Assembly (NCBI GenBank): GCA_003290165.1
Contig: QNQO01007630.1
Location: 1 to 64,000, forward strand
Reading direction: 5' to 3'
Length of the DNA stretch: 64,000 bases
Origin: Berberis thunbergii
Lineage: Eukaryota; Streptophyta; Magnoliopsida; Ranunculales; Berberidaceae
This document shows, piece by piece, positions 25,743 through 36,420 of this stretch. Under the pieces are notes generated by a model that was given only the letters and a program-made list of their open reading frames with translations, ran no database searches and was not told where the DNA came from. The position numbers were made by a program, and so were the translations under genes. The stretch's first letter is position 1, and every line of letters starts with the position of its first letter.

Positions 25743-26069
25743 TGTTGGATGGTGAGTATTTGGGTAAGAAAGATTTCTAAGATGAATGAGTAAAGTAGAG
25801 GAGAGGATCTTGAACTCAATTTACTTGCTTGGCTTTTTAGCAAATGGCTTTACATCAACCTTATTTATAGGGATCTTGGATGACTCTAGAATCTAATAAA
25901 ATGTTCTACATATCTTAGATATTTCTAGAGAACTACCTACCTAAGATAAATCTAGACTTCAAAGAAAATTCTAGATAATGATTTTTCTAGAACCTCTCTA
26001 GAAAAATCTACCTCTAGAGTATTCTACTTCTTGGACTCTCTAACCTATTGGGCTCAGCCCAAACCAACA
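25743..26069 (-). repeat. 5' LTR of the copia element
   Basis: A 327-bp LTR beginning TGTTGG and ending CCAACA, so the ends are inverted copies. The primer site TGGTAACAGAGC (minus; 25,729-25,740) lies just inside, one base from the initiator tRNA-Met complement. A minus-strand TATTTATAGGG-like leader (TATAAATAAGG near 25,860) could be its TATA region. No second LTR is visible. Confidence 0.8.
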
Positions 26070-27376
26070 TACAACTAAATAATGAAGGTCAGTAATCATC
26101 TCAAATCCAAAAATCAGTAAACGCATATATATTGGTCAAGTCTTGACTTTAGTCGACTTATGAACTCACCTTCGTCGAGCTTAAATTGAACTCCAGTCTT
26201 TCCATTCAGTAAACATAGAGCATATACATATGGAAAATACTAATTGTTTCTGTTGCTAATTTCATCTACAGGATTTCGGAAAACTAATAATCCTGTCATT
26301 CTTGGTCTCTACACTTGCTAGAGTACTTTATAGTTATACCCTCCATATCTACCGCGTTAGAAAGCATCTTTTCACTTTGAGAAGGTGCTAGCTATGATTC
26401 AATGGTTGATGAGGCGGTCTTAGGATGCAGTGAGCATAGTAATGTTTTTGCACTAGCTCTGATAACATGTACAGCGAGCAATTTATTAGAAATTAAAAAA
26501 AAAAACAAATGCACTAAGTAAGGTGATCGAGTTCTGATACATTGTAAATTGTGTGCTTGCTCGTGTACTTAGGAGAAATGCACAATTTTCTTTAATTCCT
26601 ATGTCTCAATCTCTTTTGTCTATCCTAGTGCATATGATTAGTAGGATGATTATAAATAAGTGAAAAGTTTTCTTCGAGTTATCTTTTTGTTGATTAATCC
26701 ATGGGCAATTGAACCAACAACTTGATGCAGGAGGATTCTAGTCACATGATGTTGAGCTGTCAGATAATACGTTGTTGGCACTGAGATACTTTGAGTTGGC
26801 AGATCAGTGCAAAGATGGCATGAAATAATGATTTTTTTTTCTAATAGAGGTAGTTTTGGGTGCGTTTCGGTATTTTGGCCATAACTTTGGCTACGGGTAT
26901 CAGAATCGCACATATGACCCCAATTCGGAAAGCTCTTTCCGGTGCACACGTCGTGGCCAATGAACTATGCTCCCTGCACATGTTTTTGATTCCAAAATCC
27001 ACTGTTCCCCTTACAAATTCATAATTTAAGTAGTTTTTTTTCCTTTTTTGGTAATCTTTCATTCATCGTTTAGGTAGTGATTCTGAACCCGATTTGGGCC
27101 AGATTTTTGGCAGATTATTTATTTTATTGCGTATTTTGTTTTTGAATGATTATTGAGATTTTTCTATTTTTGTTAAAGTTCTAATAATAATGAATATTAG
27201 CTATAAACCTCGGCTTGTGGGTTGACTTTCGAGATACTTTGATTTTAATAATTTTAATTGAACATCAGAGGTGTTTCTCTGTGTTTTGGGAAAATCTCGT
27301 GTCTTTTCCCTGTGAATTGTCTGTTGAACTAGTCTGTAGAATAATAGTTATTCTGTCATGCATCACAACTTTCAGA
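26070..27376. other. Intergenic, no gene recognised
   Basis: There are no supported coding exons. A site reading GCTCTGATAACA at 26,456-26,467 resembles the complement of a copia primer-binding site, with LTR-like sequence to its right, but no partner was found. The stretch 26,830-27,110 (ORFs on the minus strand) resembles LTR/UTR material rather than protein. Confidence 0.4.
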
Positions 27377-28010
27377 CAGTGTTCTAAGAAACGCTAGACG
27401 GTGGGCGGGCAACGAGTAGGTGCCTAGCGCCCAGGGGCCTAAGCATACACCTAGGTGGTTTTAGGTTTTGTATTATAACTTTAATAATTTACAAAAGTTA
27501 AGCATAACACCTTATTAATTACGTCCACTATAATGCCAAGATACATATGCAAAATTTAAAAACATGAAAAATTAACAATCATGAACAAAATTTATTAAAA
27601 CTCAAATGACTGAAGTTGGTCATGATGAGTACTTTATACAAAGTTGAATTGGTGGACAAATATCCAAACCTACTCTTTTATTTTTCTTCAAATTGCATAA
27701 ATGACCTCAGTCATATTTGATAAAATCTACATTACTAAAATTGGTAGCGGTAGATCCTTTGAGAATTCCATTAAGTAATCATCCTTTGCTACATTCAGAC
27801 ATATACTGAATAAAAAAAATTAAATTTTTATTTATAAGAAAGAGAAAAAATAAAATAAATAAAATAAGAACACAATCAGTCTTATTCTATAACAAAAAAA
27901 AACTCGCCCAGATCCCGCCTAGACTGCCCAAACCTTGCCCAGACCCCGCCCAACCATTAATCTAGGCGTTTCTCTAACGCCTAGCGCCTAGGCCGTCTTT
28001 TAGAACACTG
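27377..28010. mobile_element. Non-autonomous DNA element with inverted ends (hAT-like MITE)
   Basis: The terminal sequence CAGTGTTCTAAGAAACGC at 27,377 is matched by the inverted TTTTAGAACACTG ending at 28,010. GC-rich CTAGGCG/CGCCTAGCGCCTAGG blocks lie just inside both ends. The interior is AT-rich with no coding frame. CAGTGTTCTAA ends with CGCCTAG subterminal motifs are common in plant hAT-type MITEs, but no clean 8-bp target duplication is visible (flanks CTTTCAGA and ATTTATGT). Confidence 0.6.
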
Positions 28011-28089
28011 ATTTATGTACAAATAAAGCCATATATTTGTGTGAAAGGAACACAATACTAAACAAAACAATCCATTTTTAATATGGACA

Positions 28090-28431
28090 CTTAAAATAAT
28101 TTTTTTTTAAATTATCATATCTGGCAGATAAAAAAGTGCCAGATTTGCCTCAAATCCCGCGGGTGTATCTGCTAATAATGAAATGAAACAAATGTATCTG
28201 CCGGATTGAATTAAAATTTGGCACTTATTCGCCGGAAATACAGATTTTAGTTAGGTATATTTGGTAGCAACATATCCGCTGGAAATAACCCTTTTCAGGT
28301 ACTCACAAATGTGGCAGGTTTTTAATCCGCCGTTGCATTGTTTCTTTGGCAGATTAAGCTCTTTTTCCGCTGCAAATGATGTTATATGTGGCACTTATCA
28401 TCTACCAAAATTGAGCCATTTTGTGGTAGTG
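28090..28431. mobile_element. Truncated CACTA-like terminus
   Basis: The right edge reads CATTTTGTGGTAGTG at 28,431, the complement of a CACTACCACAAAATG end. Inward from it are repeated short motifs of the type TCTGCCA / GGCAGAT / GCGGATA / TGGCACTTAT in both orientations, like a CACTA subterminal repeat region. No matching left end was found, so this is probably a solo terminus. Confidence 0.45.
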
Positions 28432-28434
28432 ATA

Positions 28435-28995
28435 TATTCAAACTCAAACTACTTCTATATTCCAGAAATCATATTCATAGCAACAATAACACTAGGAGTA
28501 AGCATCAAAACAACATGATGAATTCATGAAACAAAGATGGAAAGATTGTGCAATGCAACTTAAGAGAATTGAAATAATTATACCTTGAACTATGAATTTA
28601 GTTTAAAACACATTTAAACAAAATTCGTCGACTGAAAGAGAGTTTTAAACTCCCAAAATAAGAATAAAATAGAGATATGGAAAGAAGAATTAAAGAACGA
28701 AACCATGGTTTTTGAAAACAACGTTATAAAGCAAGTTTTTTGAGTTTCAATAAGAATTAACCCACATTTACACTCAGTTAACAATTTCAAAATTTCAGCC
28801 TCTTGTAAATAGATATACATGCAACAAACAACATTTTGGAAAGATTTGCAGAATAGCAAAATGCTTGGAATGGCGTTTTTTCTGATGGGAAAATTGCAGC
28901 TAGTTTCCATAAATTCAGACTTTTGTGAACAGATGCACAACAAACAACATTTTGGAAATATCTTCTAAATTAACACAGTACAAGGAAATCATTAT
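28435..28995. other. Intergenic, no gene recognised
   Basis: This AT-rich stretch holds one 109-codon minus-strand frame (28,614-28,943) with no family motif. Within it ACAAACAACATTTTGGAAA occurs twice (about 28,825 and 28,940), a local duplication. I see nothing else. Confidence 0.4.
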
Positions 28996-29101
28996 TATTA
29001 CGAAAGGCAAACAAGGTTTTCACTAAAAATGTGAACCATTAAATGCCTCTAGCAAGGTTTAGACCCTTGACTTGTGATATCATCTCCCACAAATCTACAC
29101 G
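28996..29101 (-). mobile_element. 3' part of a tRNA-derived SINE split by E1
   Basis: Minus strand contains a box-B-like GGGTCTAAACC (about 29,050) and ends in AAAACCTTGTTTGCCTTTCG (about 28,998-29,018), nearly the same tail as the SINE at 49,049-49,178 (AAAACCTTGATTGCCTTTC). The box-A half is missing here. It appears on the other side of E1 at 48,121-48,135 (minus TAGCTCAGCGT). E1 therefore inserted between box A and box B and made the ACG duplication. Confidence 0.6.
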
Positions 29102-29139
29102 CACTACACCAAAAGGCCCATTTAGCTACACGGAGGTGG

Positions 29140-29525
29140 CCACGGCCCTAAACCGTTGGCTTATTTTCCACGGCCAAAAACCGTGGCTATAACAGCCTAA
29201 AACCGTGGCTAAAAAAGGCTTGGCCACGGTTCTAAACCGTTGGTGTGTTTGCCACGGCTAAAAACCATGGTTATAGTGCCCAACGGCCTAAAACCGTTGC
29301 TAAAATGCACGTGTGTTGCACGTGGAAGTGTGGATAAGTGGCCAGGGTTCTAAACCATTGGTTTAATTGCCACGGCTAAAAACCGTGGCTATATCGGCCA
29401 ACGGTTTAAAATCGTGGCTAAAAACAATACACCAAAAAGTTGCAACGGTTTAAAACCGTGGCTATAGCTGCCCACGGTTTAAAACCGTTGCTATATCTGC
29501 CAACGATTTAAAATCGTAGCTACAG
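29140..29525. repeat. E1 5' subterminal palindrome array
   Basis: About a dozen palindromes of about 20 bp of the form (G)CCACGGYYYTAAACCGTKGC, spaced by 10-20 bases (for example CCACGGCTAAAAACCGTGGC near 29,365). Each can fold on itself. Subterminal repeats are the binding sites of CACTA-encoded proteins. The TIR-like ACACCAAAAA motif recurs inside the array (29,433). The array ends where the gene-derived leader begins. Confidence 0.85.
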
Positions 29526-29564
29526 AAAATAGTTTCACGCTTTAATTGGAGGGAGCAGTTTCAC

Positions 29565-29690
29565 ACTTTGGCGAAAAATTTTGGGGAAAAACAGACATTG
29601 GAGAGGAGACTGCGCTTTGGCGAAAGAAATTGGGGGGAAAACACAGTGGAGAGGAGAGCAGATTTGGCGAAAAAAATTGGGGAAAAACTA
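29565..29690 (+). repeat. Tandem repeat in the E1 5' leader
   Basis: Nearly three copies of a 45-50 bp unit (TTTGGCGAAAAATTTTGGGG, then GGAGAGGAG) lie between the array and the first exon. The same TTTGGCGAAA...TTGGGG motif occurs on the minus strand in E2's leader (44,590-44,660), so both elements share this promoter-side segment. The open frame 29,546-29,785 is a by-product of this repeat. Confidence 0.7.
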
Positions 29691-29754
29691 GGGTTTTCGC
29701 CTTGCAGCTCCCTTTCTCTATTTTCATTTCGATCGTCTTCGCTTCTTTTCCTAG

Positions 29755-32700
29755 ATGGGCAAATCTAGCAAGAAGTCTCAGGTAACACTTATTCCCCCTT
29801 TTCTTGTATTTCTGATTCAATCGATCGATGTTCATGTTATCTGTTTCTCAGTCTTGTGTAGGTCGTTGCAGCCACCCCTATTTCTGCAAAATCTTCAAAG
29901 AAAGGTTTGGTTTGGCTTGCAAAATCTTCAAAGAAAGGTTTGACTAGAATCTTCAAAATCGATCGATGTTCGGTCCGGACTGATTAATTAATGTTGGTGT
30001 TTTGTGGTTGTTGTTCGGTTTAATAGGCAACAAGAAAGAGGCTGATGTACCAATCAAGGAAATAGTGAAGCAGAAGTTGGACGAGAAGGTCGCCATCAAG
30101 AAGAAGAAGAAGGAAGAGTTCTATAGTTCCGAGGATGAGGATTCTTCTTCTGATGATGTAAGTGTTTTTTGTTAAAACATTGTTAATGGCGGCTTGTTTT
30201 ATTAGTTTGAAGATTTTTTGAAAAAAATTAAATCATACCTTTTTCTATATGGGGTTTTGTTAATTCGGTGTAGGAGCCTATTGTTCCTTCAAATAAAAAA
30301 CCTGTTTTAGTTTCTAAGAACGGTTCTGTTAAAGGAAAGCCTGAAACCAGCAATTCTGATTCTTCAGATTCTGATTATGATGTGAGTGCTTACTCATTCT
30401 TGATCTAACAATCATAGAAAAAAAGTGTTTTTTTTATTTTATTTTAAATTTCATTATTTAGGATGTTTTAGTGTAGATTTACAAATGAAAATTAGAGTGT
30501 TTTCAATGGGAGTTGTTTATTGTGTGTGTTGTAGGAGCCTGTTGTTAAGAAACAACAACAAGTTTCTAAGAAACCTGTAAAGGGAAAGGCGAATACTAGC
30601 AGTTATGATTCTTCGAATTCGGACAGTTACGATGAATCTGACGATGTGAGTGCTTTGCTATACTTAATATAGTTTTTGCACGTACCATTATTCTCTAATG
30701 TGACTTTATTCTATTTGGTTAGATAGCGATGATTCTAATTCTGATGATGTTAGTGCGGATACTTTGGTTAATCACTGTTGATAGTTGATTGATTTGATAT
30801 AATTGTTATATCCATTTTATATCTGCAAATTTGTTAGTTTCTTACTTTAATTTAGTACATGAGCATTTTTCATGCCGTTTTAATTTAACAACTTCCTTGG
30901 ATATCTAAACAGTATTGACATACCTTCAAAAGCATTGAATCTAATACCTACCCCATACCTTTATTCCCTTTTCTTTGGATGTTGAACATAATCATTGATA
31001 CTCTTGTGGACCATGTCAGAGTAAATTTTGTCTGCATTTTAAAACCTATTTTATGTGAATGTGTGTTACAAGACTTACTTCAGTGCTAGATCCTTGTAGT
31101 AATTTTCCTTTTGCTCTTTCGATGCCAATTATCATTTTGGAAACTTGATCTTATGATGTGTTGGCTTATTCTTAGGAACCCAAAGCCAAAGTGCCAGCCA
31201 AAAAGTTACCTATGGCTGCAGCAAGGAATGGTTTTGTGGCAGCTCCCAAGAAGAAAGAAGAATCAAGTGATGATTATGATTCTGATGATAGCTCTGATGA
31301 AGAGGAGGTAAGTTCTAGCAGTGTCAAATTATTCTTGTGTGTTTAGCATATTTCTCTAATTAGTGCAAGCTAGACATGTATCTTTAATTTTGACTTGTTA
31401 TTTTTTTTGTTTGTTTCTAATAATCGCTTCACTTATGCAGAAAAAATCAGCAAAGGCATCCATAGCTCCTACCAAGAAAGGAGCTATCTTGGTCTCCAAA
31501 AAGAAAGATTAATCTAGCGATAGTTCAGATGATAGCAGCTCTGATGAGAATGAAGTAAGTGCAATTGTTACTAATATTTCTAGTTTGTTTCTGTTCTCTT
31601 GTTTGTAATGCTTTTATGCATTTATATATAATGTCCATATTATCAACAACATTATTTCTTTCTTGCTATTACCGAGATGATGTAGCATTTATCTGGATGG
31701 GAGTGAACATTCTTGTTAAAATTTTCAAGGTTTTCAATTTTGGTTTCAAAACAATTACCTGAGAAAGGCATTCCTGAACCAAATATATTATTACGTTAGT
31801 GTTGGTGTGGAATGCTTTGTTTACCTACCATTGGCATTGTGATTTTTTTTCCTCTATTATTTATTCAATCATGTTTATTTTCGAAACATGCAGAAACCTA
31901 ATGCCACCCAAGCTAAAAAGTTGCCAGTAGCCTCCAAAAAGAAAGATGAGTCAAGTGATGACTCTGAAAGTGAATATGATGAAGAGGAGGTACATGTTTA
32001 ATATTCTTTGCTTCAAATCCTTACTTGTTGGATTGGCGTGGCTAAAATGTATATGACTTGAAGAGCGTTGATAGTGATAGTTCCTCTGAAAGGGATTCTG
32101 AGGATGACAAGGTTTGATTTCTTCACTATAGTTTGTATTTTTCATGCAAGCGGTTGGAGTGTTTTTTTTAAATCATCACTCTAATCCTGAAGGCAGGCCT
32201 TTTAGTAATGAGTTTACACTACCTTTGTGATTGAGGTGTTAGTTTTGGATTAATTAACTGTCTTTGAATACAAAATTCTCATCTGCTGCATTTATTTTGT
32301 TGTAGCCTGCTGCTAGTAAGAAGAATGCCAAGACTGTCAAAAAGGAAAGTAGTAGTGATGAAGACAGCTCAGATGAGAGCTCTGATGATGAGCCTTCGAA
32401 GGCCCAACCCGTGAAGAAGTTATAAGCTTGCTAAAATGCAACGTCAGTTTGTTTTCGTTCTGTAAGTAATTTTCATAGATTGTGTATATGGAGTTTTTCT
32501 CATTCCTTAGTATTTGATCTGTGCATTTTAGCAGCCTGCCAATGCTTCCAAGGAAAGATCTGATGAAGAATCATCTGACGAGGAAATGGTAGATGCTGCA
32601 TCACCAAAAACCAATATTAAGCAAGTTGCTACAAAAACTGAGAAGAAAACAGTAAGTTCCTTTTCTTTCCTTCCAATGAAAAAGTCATAAATTTTTTTGC

Positions 32701-33026
32701 TGCAACATTTAAAAAGTTCCCCTTCAAAATTGTACAGCCTCAAACTCCTGCTACACCACAAGAGCAAACCACTGGATCCAAGACACTTTTTGTTGGGAAC
32801 TTGTCTTTCAATATTGAAAGAGCTGATGTGTAAGTGACAGTTTATTGAATCTATTGCAGAACATATTCCTATTATTTTTGTGTACTTATTTTGGTCCAAT
32901 TCTGTTACAGGGAGGAGTTCTTCAAGGATGCTGGTGAAGTTGTTGATGTACGTTTTTCATCAGATGAGGATGGGCGGTTTATAGGATTTGGGCATATTGA
33001 ATTTGCTTCAGTAGAAGCAGCACAGA
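29755..33026 (+). pseudogene. Captured nucleolin-like gene fragment (about 13 exons)
   Basis: Starting at ATG 29,755 (MGKSSKKSQ), GT-AG-bounded exons encode acidic Ser/Asp/Glu runs alternating with Lys-rich KKxPAK segments, then the first half of an RNA-recognition motif. Exon bounds by eye: 29755-29781, 30027-30157, 30274-30381, 30534-30645, 31176-31307, 31441-31554, 31894-31989, 32068-32112, 32307-32424, 32534-32650, 32739-32829, 32911-33026. A degraded one lies at about 30,722-30,748. The RRM has RNP2 TLFVGNLSF and RNP1 RFIGFGHIEF and stops at AAQK; RRM2 and the GAR tail are missing. Stops at 31,510 (KKD*SS) and about 32,422 (KKL*) disable it. In plants nucleolin acts in the nucleolus in rRNA gene transcription and processing. 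Here it is a transposon passenger. Confidence 0.85.
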
Positions 33027-33050
33027 AGGTATAACTAATTTCTCATGGGT

Positions 33051-33197
33051 TTTCCTCATTTAAAAATTTAATATCAACTCTTGAAGAGAATTTTCCTCAT
33101 TTAAAAATTGGGGTATCCTAGCATATATCCAACATAACTCTATATTGAAAAGTTTTCCTCATTTAAAAATTTAATATCAACTCTTGAAGAGAATTTT
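33051..33197 (+). repeat. 46-bp direct duplication in E1
   Basis: TTTTCCTCATTTAAAAATTT and its continuation through AACTCTTGAAGAGAATTTTC occur at about 33,051-33,096 and again at about 33,151-33,197. The duplication lies in noncoding sequence between the nucleolin and thioesterase fragments and may mark the junction of two captured segments. Confidence 0.75.
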
Positions 33198-33449
33198 CAT
33201 TAAACATAGAGTTAACTCTTGTTTTTAATTTCCTTTCCCACCATAAATTAGATTATACAACTTTTTTGACTTCTACAAAGTGTCCACCCAATTGTTCAAA
33301 GTGCCAACTTTTCATCTCATTTGTCATCACACTTTCCTTATTGGCATAATATCAATTTTGTTCTCTTAGAGAATTCAAAAACTATTTACATTAAATTGCT
33401 GCAAGGTGAAGAAGAGACACAGTGGTTGTAAACTCACTTTGCAACATTC

Positions 33450-33535
33450 ATGGATCCACAGACCATCTCAGCCTTCATTTTCATCTTTGTATTCATACCC
33501 TTCTCTGCTGCTCTGCCCTTCATCGTTTTGCATGG
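33450..33535 (+). pseudogene. Captured first exon of a palmitoyl-protein thioesterase-like gene
   Basis: ATG at 33,450 opens a hydrophobic signal-peptide-like segment (MDPQTISAFIFIFVFIPFSA) followed by LPFIVLHG, cut by a GTGAGC donor. LPF(I/V)VLHG is the start of the mature domain of plant palmitoyl-protein thioesterase family proteins, just before the conserved G-(I/D)-x-D-x-C region. Only this exon is present; the catalytic Ser, Asp and His are absent. The call rests on a short motif. Confidence 0.6.
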
Positions 33536-33938
33536 TGAGCTTCTCTTTAATTTCTCTTTTATATTGATTGAATTTAACATTTACAAAAGATGTTTTGGAT
33601 TGATTATAGATCGTATGTGTGTGAGCTCCTGTGACTTTTATCTAGGATATTGCATGTGAGCTCCTGTGACTTTTACCTATTTATTTGTTTATGATGTTAT
33701 ATTTAATCAAAGGAGCCTTAGGAAATTGATTCAGCAATAATAGATTGAAATATATTTTCTCCGAGATTGCTTGACATGATTAAGTTATATCAAATCCTAA
33801 TAATTTCACTTGGATTAGATGATTATTTAGCGGTTTTATTAACACTAGATAAGTGATTAGAAAGTATCAAAGTTCCAAGATAAGTTATATCATAATATGT
33901 CAGCCTTTTTTATGTATCTTATAAAAATAGTTTTGCAG

Positions 33939-34007
33939 GCTTTTATAAGCACAGCTGCGACAATCTACAAGAAGATTCAGGATGGTGTCTTTGATGTATC
34001 AAATGAG
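33939..34007 (+). pseudogene. Captured exon of a RABB1 (Rab2) GTPase gene
   Basis: A 69-bp exon between TTTTGCAG and GTTTGT encodes AFISTAATIYKKIQDGVFDV followed by SNE. This matches the C-terminal helix of plant Rab2/RABB1 (AFIKTAATIYKKIQDGVFDV in the family). Rab2 works in ER-Golgi traffic. The GTP-binding part and the C-terminal cysteines are absent. Its reading frame is open, with apparently correct splice sites. Confidence 0.8.
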
Positions 34008-34724
34008 GTTTGTTCACTAAACATTACTTTTGCTGCTAGACTATGAACTTGATTGTTAAGAGAGAAATAATGGCTCCCTGCTTATGTGATGAAAGAATTT
34101 TGTCAACTCGGCAATGTTTTGGCTTCACCTTTTCTTATTCCTTTGATAATCAAATCAGTTTGACTTGTATTTTACTGGTTAGAAGAATTTGATTCAAGTC
34201 GAATCTCAATTCTCAGGTAAAATTTTCGGATTCAACCAAAATTCAAATATTTGAAACTCACCATGCACCATCCCATTGCATGGTGACACCATTTTCATTA
34301 TTGATATCGTCTCAAGCTAAATGTTTGGACATGGTTTAAGATTTTCATTTCAAGTTGTCAGGATTTGAAATCATGATCTACAATTCTGCATCCAACTAAA
34401 ATATGTAAATTTGTTATGCTCTGAATGAGAAAAAATTTACTATTACCTGGAGTATGTGTTGCCATTTGCAGTTCAGAATATGTGCATTTAAAAATGATTT
34501 TACAGTGCAAAATTAATTACTAAAATAAATGAGATATGTAAGTAGGAGCAGTCCGTCAAGTTGTCTATGCTATTTAGTTTTATGTCATATCAATGCATGT
34601 AAAGATAGATATTGAAGTAATACAGGTAATTTTGTATGATGTTTTAGTGAAGAAAAGCAATCTTCCTTCTTTTACTTTCTTCTTTTCCCATAGAGAAGTT
34701 CACCACACTACACCAAAAATGGCC

Positions 34725-35175
34725 ATTAGCAACGGTTTTAAACCGTGGGGGTAACCCATTGGCATGGCTTAGAACCGTGGGCTGTAGAGGCATCGCTAAA
34801 TCCCTAGTAACGGCTAAAAACCGTGGCTAAAATATTAGCAACGGTTTTATCTCGAGGACGGTTGATGATTTAGCCACGGTTATAAACCGTTGCCAAAATC
34901 TTAGCCACGGTTCTAAGCCGTGGGCAAGAGTAGCCACGGCTTAAAACGGTTGCAAGTTTGGCCACGGTTTTAAGCCGTTGCAATAGCTTTAGCAATGGTT
35001 TTAAGCCGTGGCAAGGTAGCCACGGTTTTTAGCCGTTGCAATAATTAGCCAAGGTTTAAAACCGTGGCAACTTTTTTTTTTTTTTTGCTATCAAATGATT
35101 TTTATTACATCTTATAAGTTTTATTTCTAGAAAATAAAAATTTTAATGTGCCAAACTTAAACATTTCCATGAATG
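34725..35175. repeat. E2 3' subterminal palindrome array plus shared 3' cassette
   Basis: Palindromes such as AGCCACGGTTTTTAGCCGTT and CCACGGTTATAAACCGTTGC are spaced through 34,725-35,070. Next comes a T run and an 88-bp block (35,088-35,175) whose complement (TTCATGGAAATGTTTAAGTT to TCATTTGATAG) recurs at the 3' side of E3 (59,388-59,477) and in shorter form in E1 (47,769-47,796). Confidence 0.85.
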
Positions 35176-35284
35176 GAGGAAAAGTAATGTAATTAATAAG
35201 AAAATGTATTACATTGAGTCAAAATCTATCAAATAATATCTCAAACACAATGACACACACACAAACTTAAATATCTCAAATACA

Positions 35285-35470
35285 AAGAAAGTGGAACAAT
35301 GTTGCTGCTGCTATGAGAGACGCAATGCTGCTGCTGCAAGGGACGATCTGCTGATGATGCGAGGTACGCACTGCTGCTGCTGCTGCTGCAAGGGAATCAC
35401 TGCTGCCGCGAGGGATGAACTTTTGCTGCTGCGAGAGACAAACTGCTGCTCTGCGAGGGACGACCAACCT
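35285..35470 (-). repeat. CTG/CAG-rich imperfect tandem repeat
   Basis: About five imperfect units of 30-35 bp containing GCTGCTGCTGC runs followed by GCGAGGGACGA or AAGGGACGA. It lies just 3' (minus strand) of the ACR exons within E2. Open frames on both strands result from the triplet repeat. Confidence 0.75.
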
Positions 35471-35485
35471 CTAAGGTTTTACCAA

Positions 35486-36180
35486 CTGTCAATACAGCGG
35501 ACAATTCGGATAGTAAACCTGACCTGTCAGTGCCAGATAACTCAATCGATGTGTGCTCTTTAGATGGCATTACCCCAACGGAGCTTCTGAAAGATGAGGG
35601 AAAGCATACATTGGTTTCCAAAGACTGAAAATCATAAATGAAATAGTTTGATTATTAGTAGAGTACTGCAAACACCACAAAAGGTTTTGGTAGAAATGAA
35701 AGTTATGAACATAAATGGAGATGAGTATAATTCAGTTTATGAATTCTGACCTTTATGATATAATTGATAAGTCCTTCATCTTTGATTTTATTTCCATCAT
35801 CATCCGTCACTTTGAACACTGAAAGATATGATCTTAAGTTTAGCACGAGAATGATAATAAAAGGGTTTGAGTTCATTTCAAATCAAATCAAGTAGTCTGG
35901 AATGGAAACCTTACCGTCCATAAACCATCCTCCATCAGAAGATATGTACGCTTTCACTATAATAAGGTTGAGATCAGTAAGAAGTTGCACAACTTCTAAG
36001 ACAATTCCATGTTTGTTGGCACTATCAACCTATAAACAAAATTTCACTATCAGTGATATTGAAAATGTTTAATTTCTTGCAAGTCTCCGATAGAACGAAC
36101 AGAAGATCCCAAAGGGTATAAGTAGCTCACCTGAATGACCGTTGCATGCTCACAAGCATCATTGTCAACCACAATTCTTC
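35486..36180 (-). pseudogene. Captured 5' exons of an ACR-type ACT-repeat protein
   Basis: Four consecutive minus-strand exons with splice sites: about 36180-36131 (RIVVDNDACEHATVIQ), 36029-35915 ([20 protein letters not shown] through GGWFMDG), 35818-35751 (VFKVTDDDGNKIKDEGLINY) and 35624-about 35486 (FRSSVGVMPSKEHTSIELSG, then DRSGLLSELSAVLT). The first ACT domain and the start of the second are clearly those of plant ACR proteins (ACR4/ACR8-like), thought to act as amino-acid-sensing regulators. The frame is open across all four exons. The N-terminal start and the later ACT domains are missing. Confidence 0.88.
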
Positions 36181-36420
36181 CACAACAAAAGGCAAAATAT
36201 TAATCAAGTCCTGAATTGCCCCAAAAAAAATTAAATGAAGCGAAAAAGTGATCATTTGATCACTATGTCAATATAAATATAATGTAAAAAAAAGGGGCAA
36301 GCCCTATATTGAATGAAAGAATCTCAATGCCACTCAGAGCTTTTAGCTTGAGAATCAATCAAATGTGCTTATAAAGAATTCTATCCTGAATAAACAAAAT
36401 GCAAAAATTCAATACCCAGA

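Noticed and set aside
27377..28010. A confirmed hAT transposon
   Set aside because: The ends are inverted and hAT-like, but no 8-bp target duplication can be seen, so I only call it a hAT-like MITE.
29140..29525. CRISPR-like array of regularly spaced repeats
   Set aside because: The units are palindromes with variable sequence and short, uneven spacers, lie at the ends of CACTA elements, and recur inverted at the other ends. This is a plant genome with no Cas genes.
29546..29785. A 79-codon plus-strand gene
   Set aside because: It is produced by the 45-50 bp tandem repeat in E1's leader and overlaps another open frame of the same repeat.
29755..33026. An intact host nucleolin gene
   Set aside because: It lies within E1, has two in-frame stops and ends inside RRM1.
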